Assembly: GCA_050950345.1 (NCBI GenBank)
Contig: JBMNHK010000002.1
Location: 310,001-374,000 of the forward strand
Origin: Pelotomaculum_C sp050950345
GTDB taxonomy: Bacteria > Bacillota > Desulfotomaculia > Desulfotomaculales > Pelotomaculaceae
Direction: 5' to 3'
Length of the DNA stretch: 64,000 nucleotides
Positions 53,358 through 61,892 of this stretch are shown piece after piece (position 1 is the stretch's first letter; each line of letters opens with the position of its first letter). The notes under the pieces are model-generated. The model saw nothing but the letters and a program-made list of their open reading frames with translations. It made no database searches and was not told the origin of the DNA. The position numbers were made by a program, and so were the translations under genes.

Positions 53358-54661
53358 ATGTCCGAGAAGATTATACACTTAAACGAAGGGGCCATAAAGA
53401 ACGAACTGAAGGAACTCGTACGTCACAGCGTAGAGGAGACACTCAACAGCCTCTTGGAACAAGAAGCAGAGGAGCTAACTAACGCAGGACGCTATGAGCG
53501 GACCGAGGAGCGTAAGGGCTATCGCTCCGGCCATTATGAGCGTAACCTAACTACAACATCAGGGAATGTGAAATTGAAGATGCCTAAACTTAAAGGTATA
53601 GCTTTTGAAACCGCGATTATTGAGCGATATCGCCGAAGGGAAAGCTCGGTCGAGGAAGCACTGATTGAAATGTACCTGGCCGGTGTTTCGGTACGCCGGG
53701 TAGAAGACATAACCGAAGCACTATGGGGAACCAGGGTTTCTGCTGGGACCGTCAGCAACCTGAACAAGAAGGTCTACGAACACATCGAGACCTGGCGCAA
53801 TCGTCCCTTGAAGGGCAAATATCCCTATGTTTATGTTGATGGAATCTATCTTAAACGCAGCTGGGGTGGCGAATACGAGAACGTGGCAATTCTGATAGCC
53901 ATGGCCGTTAATGGTGACGGATATCGGGAAGTAATCGGTGCTGCGGAGGGGATGAAAGAGGACACAGCCAGTTGGCTTGAGTTCCTAAAGAGTCTTAAGC
54001 AACGCGGCTTGGAAGGCACGCAGTTGTTCATCGGTGACAAGTGCCTGGGGCTGCTGGAAGCAGTCAATGAGGCGTTCCCGAACTCCAAGTTCCAGCGATG
54101 TACCGTGCATTTCTATCGAAATGTGTTCGCAGTCACGCCCCGATCCAAGATGAAGGAAGTCGCTGCCATGCTTAAAGCGATTCACGCCCAGGAAAGCAAG
54201 GAAGCAGCTAAAGAAAAAGCAACGAAGGTAGTCGCTAAGCTTCGGGATATGAAGCTAAAGGAAGCCGCCAAAAAGATCGAGGACAGTATTCTCGAAACCC
54301 TTACATACATGGATTTCCCCTACGCACACTGGTCAAAGCTGCGGAGCAACAACGTGATTGAAAGGTTAAACCGGGAAATACGCCGCAGAACCCGTGTAGT
54401 TGGCACTTTCCCGGATGGCAATTCCGCTCTTGATGTTGGTTTGCGCTAGGCTGCGACATGTGGCCAGTAAAGCCTGGGGAACCAGAGCGATACATGAGCA
54501 TGACCCACCTGTACGAGATGCAAAAGGAAGAGTCTAACCAAGTAGCTGCTAGGTTGGTTTCCAAGCGGTTAGATTCAAATTTGCGAAAAAATCTTGACGG
54601 TACCGAACCGCAAATATCATCTGCCACAAGCAAAGGAGTAAAAACAGAAAATCAAAACTGA
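53358..54661 (+). pseudogene. IS256-family transposase, frameshifted
   Basis: The first 363 residues match Mutator-type (IS256) transposases: GRYERTEERKGYRSGHYERN, then VYVDGIYLKRSWGGEYENVA (first catalytic Asp), LFIGDKCLGLLEAVNEAFPN (second Asp) and SNNVIERLNREIRRRTRVVG (Glu). The frame stops at 54449, but the conserved continuation (MLVCARLRHVASKAWG) is in a second frame, and RYMSMTHLYEMQKEES follows in a third to 54661. Two indels near 54432 and 54485 are needed to join them. The element is probably inactive. Confidence 0.88.
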
Positions 54662-54735
54662 CTGCCTAATTCAGATTAGGCAGTGAGATTGCCACATGGG
54701 GCGGCTTGACCGAAACAAGTCAGGCCGGCCTCTTT
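54661..54735 (+). terminator. Two hairpins after the IS256-type gene
   Basis: ACTGCCTAAT (54661) pairs perfectly with ATTAGGCAGT (54675-54684). A second hairpin, GGCTTGAC with GTCAGGCC followed by TCTTT (54703-54735), resembles the terminator at 55766. Confidence 0.55.
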
Positions 54736-54843
54736 ACGTCTGGCCAAAAAAAGAAGTGGTAAGGCAGGAAAAATAAACCGGTACTAAGAAAACAGGAGGC
54801 AATATGGTAAAATATAAACAAGGAAGGGTGAAAAAAAGCCAAA

Positions 54844-55745
54844 ATGCCCAAAATCGACATACCGATAAAGAAACTCATCGAACGCAGACCGGCCGACTGG
54901 GCCAGATACATTCAACCAAACTGCCGGGAAGAATGGGTAACGAACGTTAAAACCAGCTACACCCCCAAGAAAGAATCCAGACTGGACAGTGTGCTGGAAA
55001 TAAACGACCCCAATGGACCGTACCTGCTAAACTTAGAACCGATGGGCTACCGCGACAATACATTACCGGCCAGGATGCTGCGCTACCGAAGTGACATTTG
55101 GGAAGTCACCCTGACGGAAGGAAAGGGTACACCGTCAATACGGCAGGTGGTAATATTCTTTTACCGTGAAAACGACAACGGCCTGCACCGGCTGCGGGAC
55201 ATATGGGACAAGGGAACACTTGAATACGCCTACGAAGTAATCAGAGTGTGGGAACAGCGCAGGCAGCCGGTGATAACGGCAAAACTGGTAGGACTATACC
55301 CCCTGCTGCCTTTGATGAAGGGTGAAAACGAACAAGAGACACCGAGGCAGATACTAAAAGAATGTATGAGTGTAGTGCAGGAAGTGGAAGACGAATCACT
55401 GCAACTGGACCTGCTGGCTGTAATGGCCATAATGGCCGGCGGCAGGTTCTCGGAGAAACTGGTACTATCAATGATAAGGAGGGAAATGGTCATGGAATCG
55501 CCTATCTTCCAGGAATGGGTTAAAGAAGAAAGAGCGGAGGCCTGAGGCCAGGGGTAGGCCAGAGGGTAGAACTAAAGCCATCTGCAAATACCTCGAGGTC
55601 AGGTTTGGCCCGGCAGCAGCGGAACTACCAGCGGCAGGTGAGAAACATTTCCAGCCTGGACGAACTAAACCGGATAATAAACAACATCTATACCACCGTA
55701 ACAATTGAAGAAGCGCAAGCGGTTATACTGGGAACAAGAAACTAA
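54844..55745 (+). pseudogene. PD-(D/E)XK nuclease-like (Rpn/transposase-type) gene, frameshifted, copy 1
   Basis: Residues 1-233 include LDSVLEINDPNGPYLLNLEP and GYRDNTLPARMLRYRSDIWE, typical of the PD-(D/E)XK Rpn-like proteins that spread in Firmicutes genomes. The frame ends at 55545. The typical tail continues in two other frames: GRPEGRTKAICKYLEVRFGP, then VRNISSLDELNRIINNIYTT to a TAA at 55745. Without the indels the protein would be about 299 residues. Likely broken. Confidence 0.75.
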
Positions 55746-55765
55746 GAAAATAGATAGTACCTCTC

Positions 55766-55805
55766 AAAGGGCCGGTCACCGAAACAATTGGTGACTGGCC
55801 TTTTT
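55766..55805 (+). terminator. Terminator after the first Rpn-like gene
   Basis: GGGCCGGTCACC pairs with GGTGACTGGCC around gaaacaatt, followed by T5. Confidence 0.88.
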
Positions 55806-55864
55806 GCATCATTGGAAGGAAATAATGAAGGCGAGATTAAAGGCAGGGCTGTATTTGCTAATAT

Positions 55865-55985
55865 AAAAGGGGGCCACTTTTAGCCCTTTGATCACCAAAA
55901 AGGGGACCACCTGATCAAAATTTCCTGTATGCTGTAGATGGTCAACTATAGCGAACAGGAGGAAAGGAAATGATCAGCGTTTTAC
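55865..55985. mobile_element. Probable IS21-like element end remnant
   Basis: gggggccacttttagccctt and aaaggggaccacctgatcaa (55868-55917) look like the repeated subterminal sequences of IS21-type elements, followed by a short leader with AGGAGGAAAGG and a 13-codon frame (MISVLQSLLAIF). No istA or istB is left. The rest of 55746-56145 holds no gene. Confidence 0.4.
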
Positions 55986-56027
55986 AATCGTTGTTAGCTA
56001 TATTCAGCTATATTTCCCCTTAGCCAG

Positions 56028-56047
56028 CTAATCAAACCGCAAATAAG
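56028..56047 (+). repeat. 20-bp direct repeat, copy A (copy B at 58701-58720)
   Basis: ctaatcaaaccgcaaataag is identical at both places, and the flanks also match in part (tacaatcgttnttagctat before, gcatt after). The pair brackets the second Rpn-like gene, the intact short flagellin and its two small genes. Confidence 0.6.
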
Positions 56048-56145
56048 GGCATTCTAGCGCGTTCATAGTTACTCTATATTTAGCCATTCCTTTTGAATCT
56101 GGTATAATAAGGGCAAGGAAACCTGCTGCCGAAGGGGGCGCTGTT

Positions 56146-57095
56146 TTGGTGAAGATGAAACGCATCAACCGCACCAACGATTACCTGTTCGAAAGGATAT
56201 TCGGCTCCGAAGAAGGCAAGGATGCACTCATAGGTTTTCTAAACGCAGTGCTGAAACCACCGCCGGGGCAGGAATTAACATCGGTGGAGCTACTGGACCG
56301 GGAGCTGGACCCCAAATACCTGCTGGATAAAGCCGCCAGGCTTGACATCCTGGCCAAAACAGCCACCGGGAGCACTGGTGAACATAGAAGTACAGGTAGT
56401 AAACAAATACAACATCGACAAAAGGACCCTGTTCTACTGGGCGGGGCTCTACTACGGCCAACTGGGCAGCGGCGAAGACTTTATCCACCTCAGGAAGACC
56501 ATCACCATCAACCTGCTCGGCTTCAACTGGTTTGCAGATGCCGGTAAATACCACTACACTTTTCACATCAGGGAAGACCAAACAGGCGAGTTATTGAACG
56601 ACGACCTGGAAATTCATTTCCTGGAACTGAGGAAGATTGCCGGGCTGAAGGCGCAAGCCGCAAAATGACCTGGAGGAATGGCTGCTATACTTCAACAACA
56701 TCCAGGGGGAAGAAATGGAGGAAATCGCCATGGGCAACCCGGGAATTCGCAAAGCTTTGACCATAGAGCAGATCTTCTTGAAGGACAAGAAAGAGCGCAG
56801 GCTATACGAGCTCAGGGAAAAGGCTGTCAGGGACGAAATATCCATGCTGGCCGGCGCAAGGGCCGAGGGCATGGCCGAAGCTGAGGCCAGGGGTATAGCC
56901 AAAGGCGAGGTTAAGGGCAGGGCCGATGCCATCTGCATGTTTCTTGATGTAAGGTTTGGCGAAGCTTCACAAGGGTTACAAAGAAAGGTAAGGTACATCA
57001 GCAAATTAGAGATTTTGGACAGAATTATCAACCGGATTTACACCGCCGCATCGCTGGATGATGCCGAGGCCATCATAGATAACGCCACAAAGTAA
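56146..57095 (+). pseudogene. PD-(D/E)XK (Rpn-family) nuclease-like gene, frameshifted, copy 2
   Basis: KRINRTNDYLFERIFGSEEG is the standard Rpn N terminus and LLDKAARLDILAKT holds the first active-site Asp. A shift near 56358 moves to VNIEVQVVNKYNIDKRTLFY (the ExQ part of the motif), and a second shift near 56660 moves to EEMEEIAMGNPGIRKALTIE and the KG-repeat tail, ending at 57095. Three frames are needed for one protein of about 315 residues. Rpn proteins promote recombination in E. coli; this copy looks dead. Confidence 0.8.
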
Positions 57096-57167
57096 AACAG
57101 TGATATCGTATAACTATTAACGTAAAGTGAAAGCTGTGTACACCTACTTCCAAGAGGGACTTCAGCC

Positions 57168-58034
57168 ATGATAATCAACCACAACATTGCCGCGCTGACC
57201 GCATACAGAAACATGACCATAGCCGGCAACATGGTCACCAGAGCCATAGAAAGGCTATCTTCGGGCCTCAGAATAAACCGGGCTGCGGACGATCCCGCTG
57301 GCCTTGCCATCAGCGAAAGGATGCGGGCACAAATCAGGGGCCTGCAGCAGGCCAGCCGTAATGCCCAGGATGGTATCTCCATGATCCAGACCGCCGAGGG
57401 TGCTCTGAACGAGACCCACGCCATGATTCAGCGCATCAGGGAACTGGTGATACAGGGGCACAACGGAACACTGAGCGATGCCGATAGAAGAACAATTCAA
57501 CAAGAAATTGACCAGCTAATCGAAGAAATCGGGGTAATATCCAACAGGACGGAATTCAACACCATAAAGCTCCTGGATGGCAGCTGTGACTCCGGGACGG
57601 GCAAGGGGCTTTGGCTTCAGCTGGGGGCCAATGCCGGCCAGGGAATGTACATACAGTTTAGCAATATGAGCCCCGGTATAGTGGGGACCTGTGCAGGCAC
57701 GGGTTTCGCCCTGAGTGGAGTCAATATACTGGCCAACTCCTATGACGACAACATGGCCGTTGTCGATCAGGCCCTCGGGGACGTTTCCCGGGAGCGGGGC
57801 AGAATGGGCGCTTACATAAACCGCCTGGAACACACCATCAACAACCTGGACACCACCGCCGAAAACCTGATCGCCGCCGAGTCCAGGATCAGGGATGCGG
57901 ACATGGCCAGGGAGATAATGGCACTGGTAAAGTACAGTATTCTCCAGCAGGTGGCCATGGCCATGTTGATTTATGCCAACCAGCAGGCGAAAAGCGTCCT
58001 GTGGCTTTTGAAGATACAGGACAATGATTACTGA
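57168..58034 (+). CDS. Short flagellin, intact copy
   Basis: A 288-residue flagellin of almost only D0/D1: MIINHNIAALTAYRNMTIAG, SSGLRINRAADDPAGLAISE, then a brief Gly-rich centre and NRLEHTINNLDTTAENLIAA. The C terminus is unusual: QQVAMAMLIYANQQAKSVLW instead of the QAAQAMLAQANQQPQGVLQL type. Two Cys residues (about 148 and 178) sit in the centre, rare in flagellins. It lies within an accessory island, with a 77-aa gene and a yjfB-like gene downstream. No clear sigma-D promoter is visible. Confidence 0.9.
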   Translation: MIINHNIAALTAYRNMTIAGNMVTRAIERLSSGLRINRAADDPAGLAISERMRAQIRGLQQASRNAQDGISMIQTAEGALNETHAMIQRIRELVIQGHNGTLSDADRRTIQQEIDQLIEEIGVISNRTEFNTIKLLDGSCDSGTGKGLWLQLGANAGQGMYIQFSNMSPGIVGTCAGTGFALSGVNILANSYDDNMAVVDQALGDVSRERGRMGAYINRLEHTINNLDTTAENLIAAESRIRDADMAREIMALVKYSILQQVAMAMLIYANQQAKSVLWLLKIQDNDY

Positions 58035-58091
58035 TATTATATAAGCATATTTGCCGGTACAACCCTGCGGCACTGGAGTGATAAACAGGTT

Positions 58092-58325
58092 ATGACAAGC
58101 GAAGATTACCTGCGGCAGCAGTTGGAATGGGTCAAATGCAGAGCAAAGGCCCTGGAAGAAATCGAGGCCAAACTGCAGGAAATGCGCTCCCTGGCCACAT
58201 ACGCCAGGGACAACCATGTGAGCTGTGAAATGGCCCGGGAGTTCAATGCCAGGCTGCAAGTGCTGCAGCAGGAAATTAGTGCACTTGACAAGCAAACCAG
58301 GATATTCTGGCTGGACTGCCAGTAA
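58092..58325 (+). CDS. 77-aa coiled-coil protein, copy 2
   Basis: TSEDYLRQQLEWVKCRAKAL, then a heptad-like helix ending DKQTRIFWLDCQ. It is a paralogue of the gene at 52705 and, like it, follows a short flagellin by about 60 bases. Conservation of both copies while the flagellin of copy 1 has decayed suggests the protein still has use or that the decay is very recent. No known family. Confidence 0.72.
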   Translation: MTSEDYLRQQLEWVKCRAKALEEIEAKLQEMRSLATYARDNHVSCEMAREFNARLQVLQQEISALDKQTRIFWLDCQ

Positions 58326-58383
58326 TGCCCATGCTCACAAACACAGTAGTACATAACAACCAACGGGAACGGAGGCGACATGA

Positions 58384-58587
58384 ATGGACATAGCCGCGCT
58401 GTCAATTATCATGAACCAGGTCCAGCTGAAGCAGGACGCGGGTATTGCCGTATTGAAGAAGGCCATGGGTACGGTGGAGCAGGGCGGCAACCTAGTGAAC
58501 CAGATGCTGGACAAAGTGAACAATGGGCATACTGTACCCCAGGGAAAACTGCCTCACTTGAGCAATAATATCGACACTTTCGTTTAG
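58384..58587 (+). CDS. YjfB-like putative motility protein
   Basis: A 67-residue helical protein beginning MDIAALSIIMNQVQLKQDAG, with AVLKKAMGTVEQGGNLVNQM following. This is the pattern of the YjfB motility family. It starts with ATG after GGAGGCG and closes the flagellin/77-aa/yjfB cassette. Function is not established. Confidence 0.75.
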   Translation: MDIAALSIIMNQVQLKQDAGIAVLKKAMGTVEQGGNLVNQMLDKVNNGHTVPQGKLPHLSNNIDTFV

Positions 58588-58700
58588 TTCTTCATCAATT
58601 GCTAACAAGATTACCAGGTATTCTATGCAAAACTACGTACGGCGTTTTTTAAGGCCCTACAATCGTTTTTAGCTATCAGAAGGTAAACTACCTTACTCAA

Positions 58701-58720
58701 CTAATCAAACCGCAAATAAG
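58701..58720 (+). repeat. 20-bp direct repeat, copy B
   Basis: Identical to 56028-56047, in the same orientation. The region 58588-58783 otherwise holds no gene, only this repeat and an AGGGCT/AGCCCT hairpin at 58767-58785 that overlaps the IS110 gene end. Confidence 0.6.
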
Positions 58721-58783
58721 CGCATTTCTGTGCGTTTTTGGCATGGTTGTGTGATGGTTCCACAGAAGGGCTATGGAGAAGCC

Positions 58784-60019
58784 CTAACTGGCCTCTCCCT
58801 CGACTTTTTGTAATTGGACAGGCGGCCTATATTCAGTTTTATGTTTCATCATGCTGTAGACAATATTAACCAGCCTGCGCATCACGTAAACCATGGCCTG
58901 CTTCCCGCTCCGGCCTTCTTGTTGTTTCTTCAGGTAATATTGGTACATCACCGGGTTTCTGGGGTTTTTCTTCTTGTCCACCTGGATATGGTTCAGGGCT
59001 AATATATAAAATGCATAGTTTAATCTTCGATTACCGTACCGGTTGCGGGTTTGCCGTAGGTTCTTACCGGAACTCTTGTTCAAAGGAGCGATACCGGATA
59101 TCTTGGCTATTTTATCTGCTGAGGGGTACCGGGAAATATCACCAATGCCTGCAATAATAGTGGCTGCCGTTACGGTACCCAACCCTGGCATTGTTTTTAA
59201 CTTATAGCCGGATTGTTTAATTAACTCACTCATCTGCCTTTCCATTTCTTGCATTTCTCCCTGAAGAGTTCTCAGCGTCCGGATATAGCTTTTAATTAAG
59301 GAGTCCCGCTCCCTTTGAAATCCTGCCTGCCGCCATCCACTATTTTTAACTTCATTAAATATACATTCAGCCTTCTTGTTTGAAAACGCATTATTACTGT
59401 GTTTACGAAGGAAGGTAGCCAGGCTGTCAACGGTCTCATTCATGAGTTTATCAGGTGAGGGGAACTTCTCAAAGAAAGCCAGGGCCGTTTTGCCGTCTAT
59501 ATCTTTGAACAGCTTGTTATACGTGGGATAATGATGGATTAACTGGTTTTGTAAGCTGTTCTTTACTCCGGTGGCCATTTTGTTGAGATATTCATAATTG
59601 GCTAGCAGCTGTTTTAATACCCAGTATATATCCTGGGGATTGGCATCCGGCAGTTGGGGCAGCTTACGGATTAATGTTTCACATATTGCTTCGGCATCCT
59701 TAGTATCGGTCTTATCCGGTGCGGTGCTTCTGTTCCGCTCCCGCTTGGTGTATGCTGAATTAACTGCTTTAACGATTTGTCCTTCATCCAGGAGAAACTT
59801 AGCCAGGCTTCTGCCGTAGAAAGTAACGTCCTCCAGCCCAAATATCACCGGTTTACCTTTAGCCTTTTTCTTAATGTCCCGCAGGAACTTCGGGAACTTG
59901 GCCGGGGCATTGTCCGTAACAAAGGAACCTATAACCTCCGACCAGCAGTTGGCAAGAACGGCAACGTGCTTTTCTTTGTGTAGGTCTACACCTACGAATA
60001 GATAATCCTGCCTGTTCAT
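58784..60019 (-). CDS. IS110-family transposase
   Basis: A 411-residue DEDD transposase. The N-terminal RuvC-like domain has YLFVGVDLHKEKHVAVL (first Asp), FGLEDVTFYGRSLAKFL (Glu) and DKTDTKDAEAICETLI (Asp pair). The C-terminal transposase_20 domain has LKTMPGLGTVTAATIIAGIG, KISGIAPLNKSSGK and a later Ser-containing stretch. It is intact. ATG at 60019 is preferred because GGAGGT lies about 10 bases upstream; an in-frame ATG at 60034 is possible. IS110 elements have no long terminal repeats, so boundaries are unknown. Confidence 0.92.
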   Translation of the reverse strand: MNRQDYLFVGVDLHKEKHVAVLANCWSEVIGSFVTDNAPAKFPKFLRDIKKKAKGKPVIFGLEDVTFYGRSLAKFLLDEGQIVKAVNSAYTKRERNRSTAPDKTDTKDAEAICETLIRKLPQLPDANPQDIYWVLKQLLANYEYLNKMATGVKNSLQNQLIHHYPTYNKLFKDIDGKTALAFFEKFPSPDKLMNETVDSLATFLRKHSNNAFSNKKAECIFNEVKNSGWRQAGFQRERDSLIKSYIRTLRTLQGEMQEMERQMSELIKQSGYKLKTMPGLGTVTAATIIAGIGDISRYPSADKIAKISGIAPLNKSSGKNLRQTRNRYGNRRLNYAFYILALNHIQVDKKKNPRNPVMYQYYLKKQQEGRSGKQAMVYVMRRLVNIVYSMMKHKTEYRPPVQLQKVEGEAS

Positions 60020-60034
60020 TGTACATACCTCCAT

Positions 60035-60240
60035 TAATTCTAATATTTGTTATTAAAATTACCGGGTGGCGGTGAAAAGAAAGAAAGCGACACCGTCAGT
60101 TTTAGCGTTGACTCAAGGCCCGCATCGATACGTCAGTCAGTCTTTCTTCCTTTTCCGCATTGAGATGACCGGTGCCACCCTGAACACATAAAACCCCAGA
60201 GGCAACAAACGCCCCTGGGGACTTACACTTGTGATAGTGA
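60035..60240 (-). ncRNA. Candidate IS110 bridge-RNA region
   Basis: IS110-group elements transcribe a structured guide RNA from the noncoding end upstream of the transposase. Here the 200 bases upstream have GGGTGGC (on the minus strand, near 60181) that can pair with GCCACCC (near 60065), and a second hairpin CCCCAG.GGC/GCC.CTGGGG at 60193-60220. This position and structure fit, but target-binding loops were not identified. Confidence 0.4.
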
Positions 60241-60252
60241 AGTTTTATATAT

Positions 60253-60284
60253 TAAGGTTGGGCGCGTTTTCGTGCCCAACCTTA
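60253..60284. repeat. 11-bp perfect inverted repeat
   Basis: TAAGGTTGGGC and GCCCAACCTTA pair around gcgttttcgt. There is no T-run on either strand. It lies in the 820-base gap between the IS110 gene and the recombinase; the stretch 60285-60499 shows nothing recognisable. Confidence 0.55.
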
Positions 60285-60499
60285 TTAAGACTTAAGGAAA
60301 CCACCCTATTTTCCTTGTCAGCACAAAATCAAAGTGTTGCAGTACATATAATAATATATTAAGCGATACTGCAACGCCTTGGTCTCCGGAAGCCTTGTAA
60401 ACACTGGGTTTCTGAATTACCCCTAAAGTGATGTTAATATCAGGAGGCGTCGGGAGCTAAATGATCCGGAACAAATTCTCTTAAACTCCATATATAGTA

Positions 60500-60539
60500 G
60501 ATAGATCCCGTCCCCCGACTTCGGGGGACGGGATCTATC
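60500..60539. repeat. 17-bp perfect inverted repeat (GGGGGACGGG type)
   Basis: GATAGATCCCGTCCCCC and GGGGGACGGGATCTATC pair perfectly around a 6-base loop. The GGGACGGG core resembles the REP-like elements at 50.1 and 63.6 kb. Confidence 0.7.
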
Positions 60540-60620
60540 ATAGCAGTACGCTCATAGAAAGATAATATTCTGGTTGGGGAAAAACCCCTTATATATTATT
60601 ATAGGGACCTTTCGACAAAC

Positions 60621-60737
60621 AAAACTCGTAATCTTTGATTACCTGGTGCTGCCTGGCGGTTTAATTAAGCTAACAAAAAAACTCGTAATTCCGGTTGCCC
60701 TTCGTGCCGCTTGGCGGTTCAAATAAGCTAACAGAAA
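60621..60737. repeat. Two tandem ~58-bp imperfect repeats beside the recombinase
   Basis: Each unit starts aaaactcgtaat, contains a gcttggcggtt or gcctggcggtt block and ends aataagctaaca or attaagctaaca. Units are 60621-60676 and 60677-60737. They lie 100 bases beyond the 3' end of the recombinase gene. Confidence 0.6.
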
Positions 60738-60838
60738 TAGAATTGCACCTAAGTATCTTTGTTCTATTAGCCCAAAGAAAAGTCAAGCCGCTTGAATTGC
60801 CAGCTATAATCTATAACCAAACAGCACAGCATTTAATG

Positions 60839-61735
60839 TTATTCCCAGCTCAGCCGCTCAACTGCGAAACGCAAATCTTGCTCACCTGGTGTAGTGTAAA
60901 TTACAGTGGTCTTAATATTAGGTTGCCCGGTTGCGGTAATATGCCCCGCCAGCATAGCCACAACGTCAAGGCTAACACCGGCGGCAACCAGGTTGTGACA
61001 GAAAGTATGCCGCAGCCGGTGCGGAGTTACTTCCAGCCCGACATGACGGGCATACTTGCTGACAGCCATTTGAACCGCCCTGGTGGTGAGGGGCTTGCCG
61101 CTCCTGGAGGAACAGAAAAACCAGGGACTCTCTCCCTGGCCGGATGGCTGGTACTGGAGCAGCGCCTTTCTGGCGTCATTGTTAAGCGGGACTTCCCGCC
61201 ACTTGTTGCCCTTGCCGTAGCGGACGACAACCTTGGCTTTTCGCTGGGAAAGGATAACATCGTCCTTTCGGAGATGTACGACCTCGGAGACCCGCAGCCC
61301 GCCGTGAAGCATCACCATAATTAAAGCAATGTCCCTGGCATTCCCGGACTTCTGCACGGCTCGGATTAACTGCAGCTGTTCCTTTCTTGTTAGCCATTTA
61401 GCCCCGCGCCTTGCCAGGGGCAGGTTCTTTATGTCGCCTCCAACACCGGGCTGGCAATACCCTTCACTGACAGCCCACTTGCAGAAAACACGTAGAGCCG
61501 CCATTGCTTTATTTATTGTAGCTGGTTTCTTAGTATTCATTAGCCAGCGCTTGTATTCAGCAATATCAATGGGTGTGATGGAAGAAGGGGAGAAGACCTC
61601 TCCTGTAGAATCTTCGTACCAACGGGAAAATGACCGCATTGCCTGGGCATAGGTATTGATGCTGTTAGCTTTCTTACCGGTGCTCCAAAGGTATTGTTCA
61701 TATTCAGCTAACCAGTGAAGATTTGAATTATCCAT
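60839..61735 (-). CDS. Tyrosine recombinase/integrase (XerC/D-like)
   Basis: A 298-residue site-specific recombinase. An N-terminal SAM-like domain (residues 5-95) precedes the catalytic domain. The catalytic Arg is in HGGLRVSEVVHL, Lys in YGKGNKWREVPL, His-x-x-Arg in PHRLRHTFCHNL, His in LAGHITATG and Tyr near KTTVIYTTPG. All key residues are present. It is not in a typical XerC/D chromosomal context and is surrounded by repeats, so it is probably the integrase of a mobile element. Confidence 0.9.
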   Translation of the reverse strand: MDNSNLHWLAEYEQYLWSTGKKANSINTYAQAMRSFSRWYEDSTGEVFSPSSITPIDIAEYKRWLMNTKKPATINKAMAALRVFCKWAVSEGYCQPGVGGDIKNLPLARRGAKWLTRKEQLQLIRAVQKSGNARDIALIMVMLHGGLRVSEVVHLRKDDVILSQRKAKVVVRYGKGNKWREVPLNNDARKALLQYQPSGQGESPWFFCSSRSGKPLTTRAVQMAVSKYARHVGLEVTPHRLRHTFCHNLVAAGVSLDVVAMLAGHITATGQPNIKTTVIYTTPGEQDLRFAVERLSWE

Positions 61736-61789
61736 ATCACCACCCTCTCGCTATGACATTATAGACCTGATAGCAAAAATGTAAGATTG

Positions 61790-61889
61790 TTCTGCGAAGT
61801 GAAAATACGGCTCTAAATTACCAATACCGGCGGATTCTGCGAAGTGATCCTGGGCTTCTGCTTCGGGGAATGCTCAATTCTACGAAGTG
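61790..61889. repeat. Three 12-bp direct repeats upstream of the recombinase
   Basis: TTCTGCGAAGTG occurs at 61790-61801 and 61835-61846, and TTCTACGAAGTG at 61878-61889, spaced 45 and 43 bases apart, about four helical turns. They fill the gap between radC and the recombinase start. Confidence 0.7.
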
Positions 61890-61892
61890 GAA

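Noticed and set aside
60695..61324. A 209-codon plus-strand frame opposite the recombinase
   Set aside because: It mirrors the recombinase catalytic domain, which has all key residues; the plus frame has no motif or good start.
61790..61889. CRISPR array
   Set aside because: Only three 12-bp repeats, one with a mismatch, with no cas genes; repeat length is too short for CRISPR.
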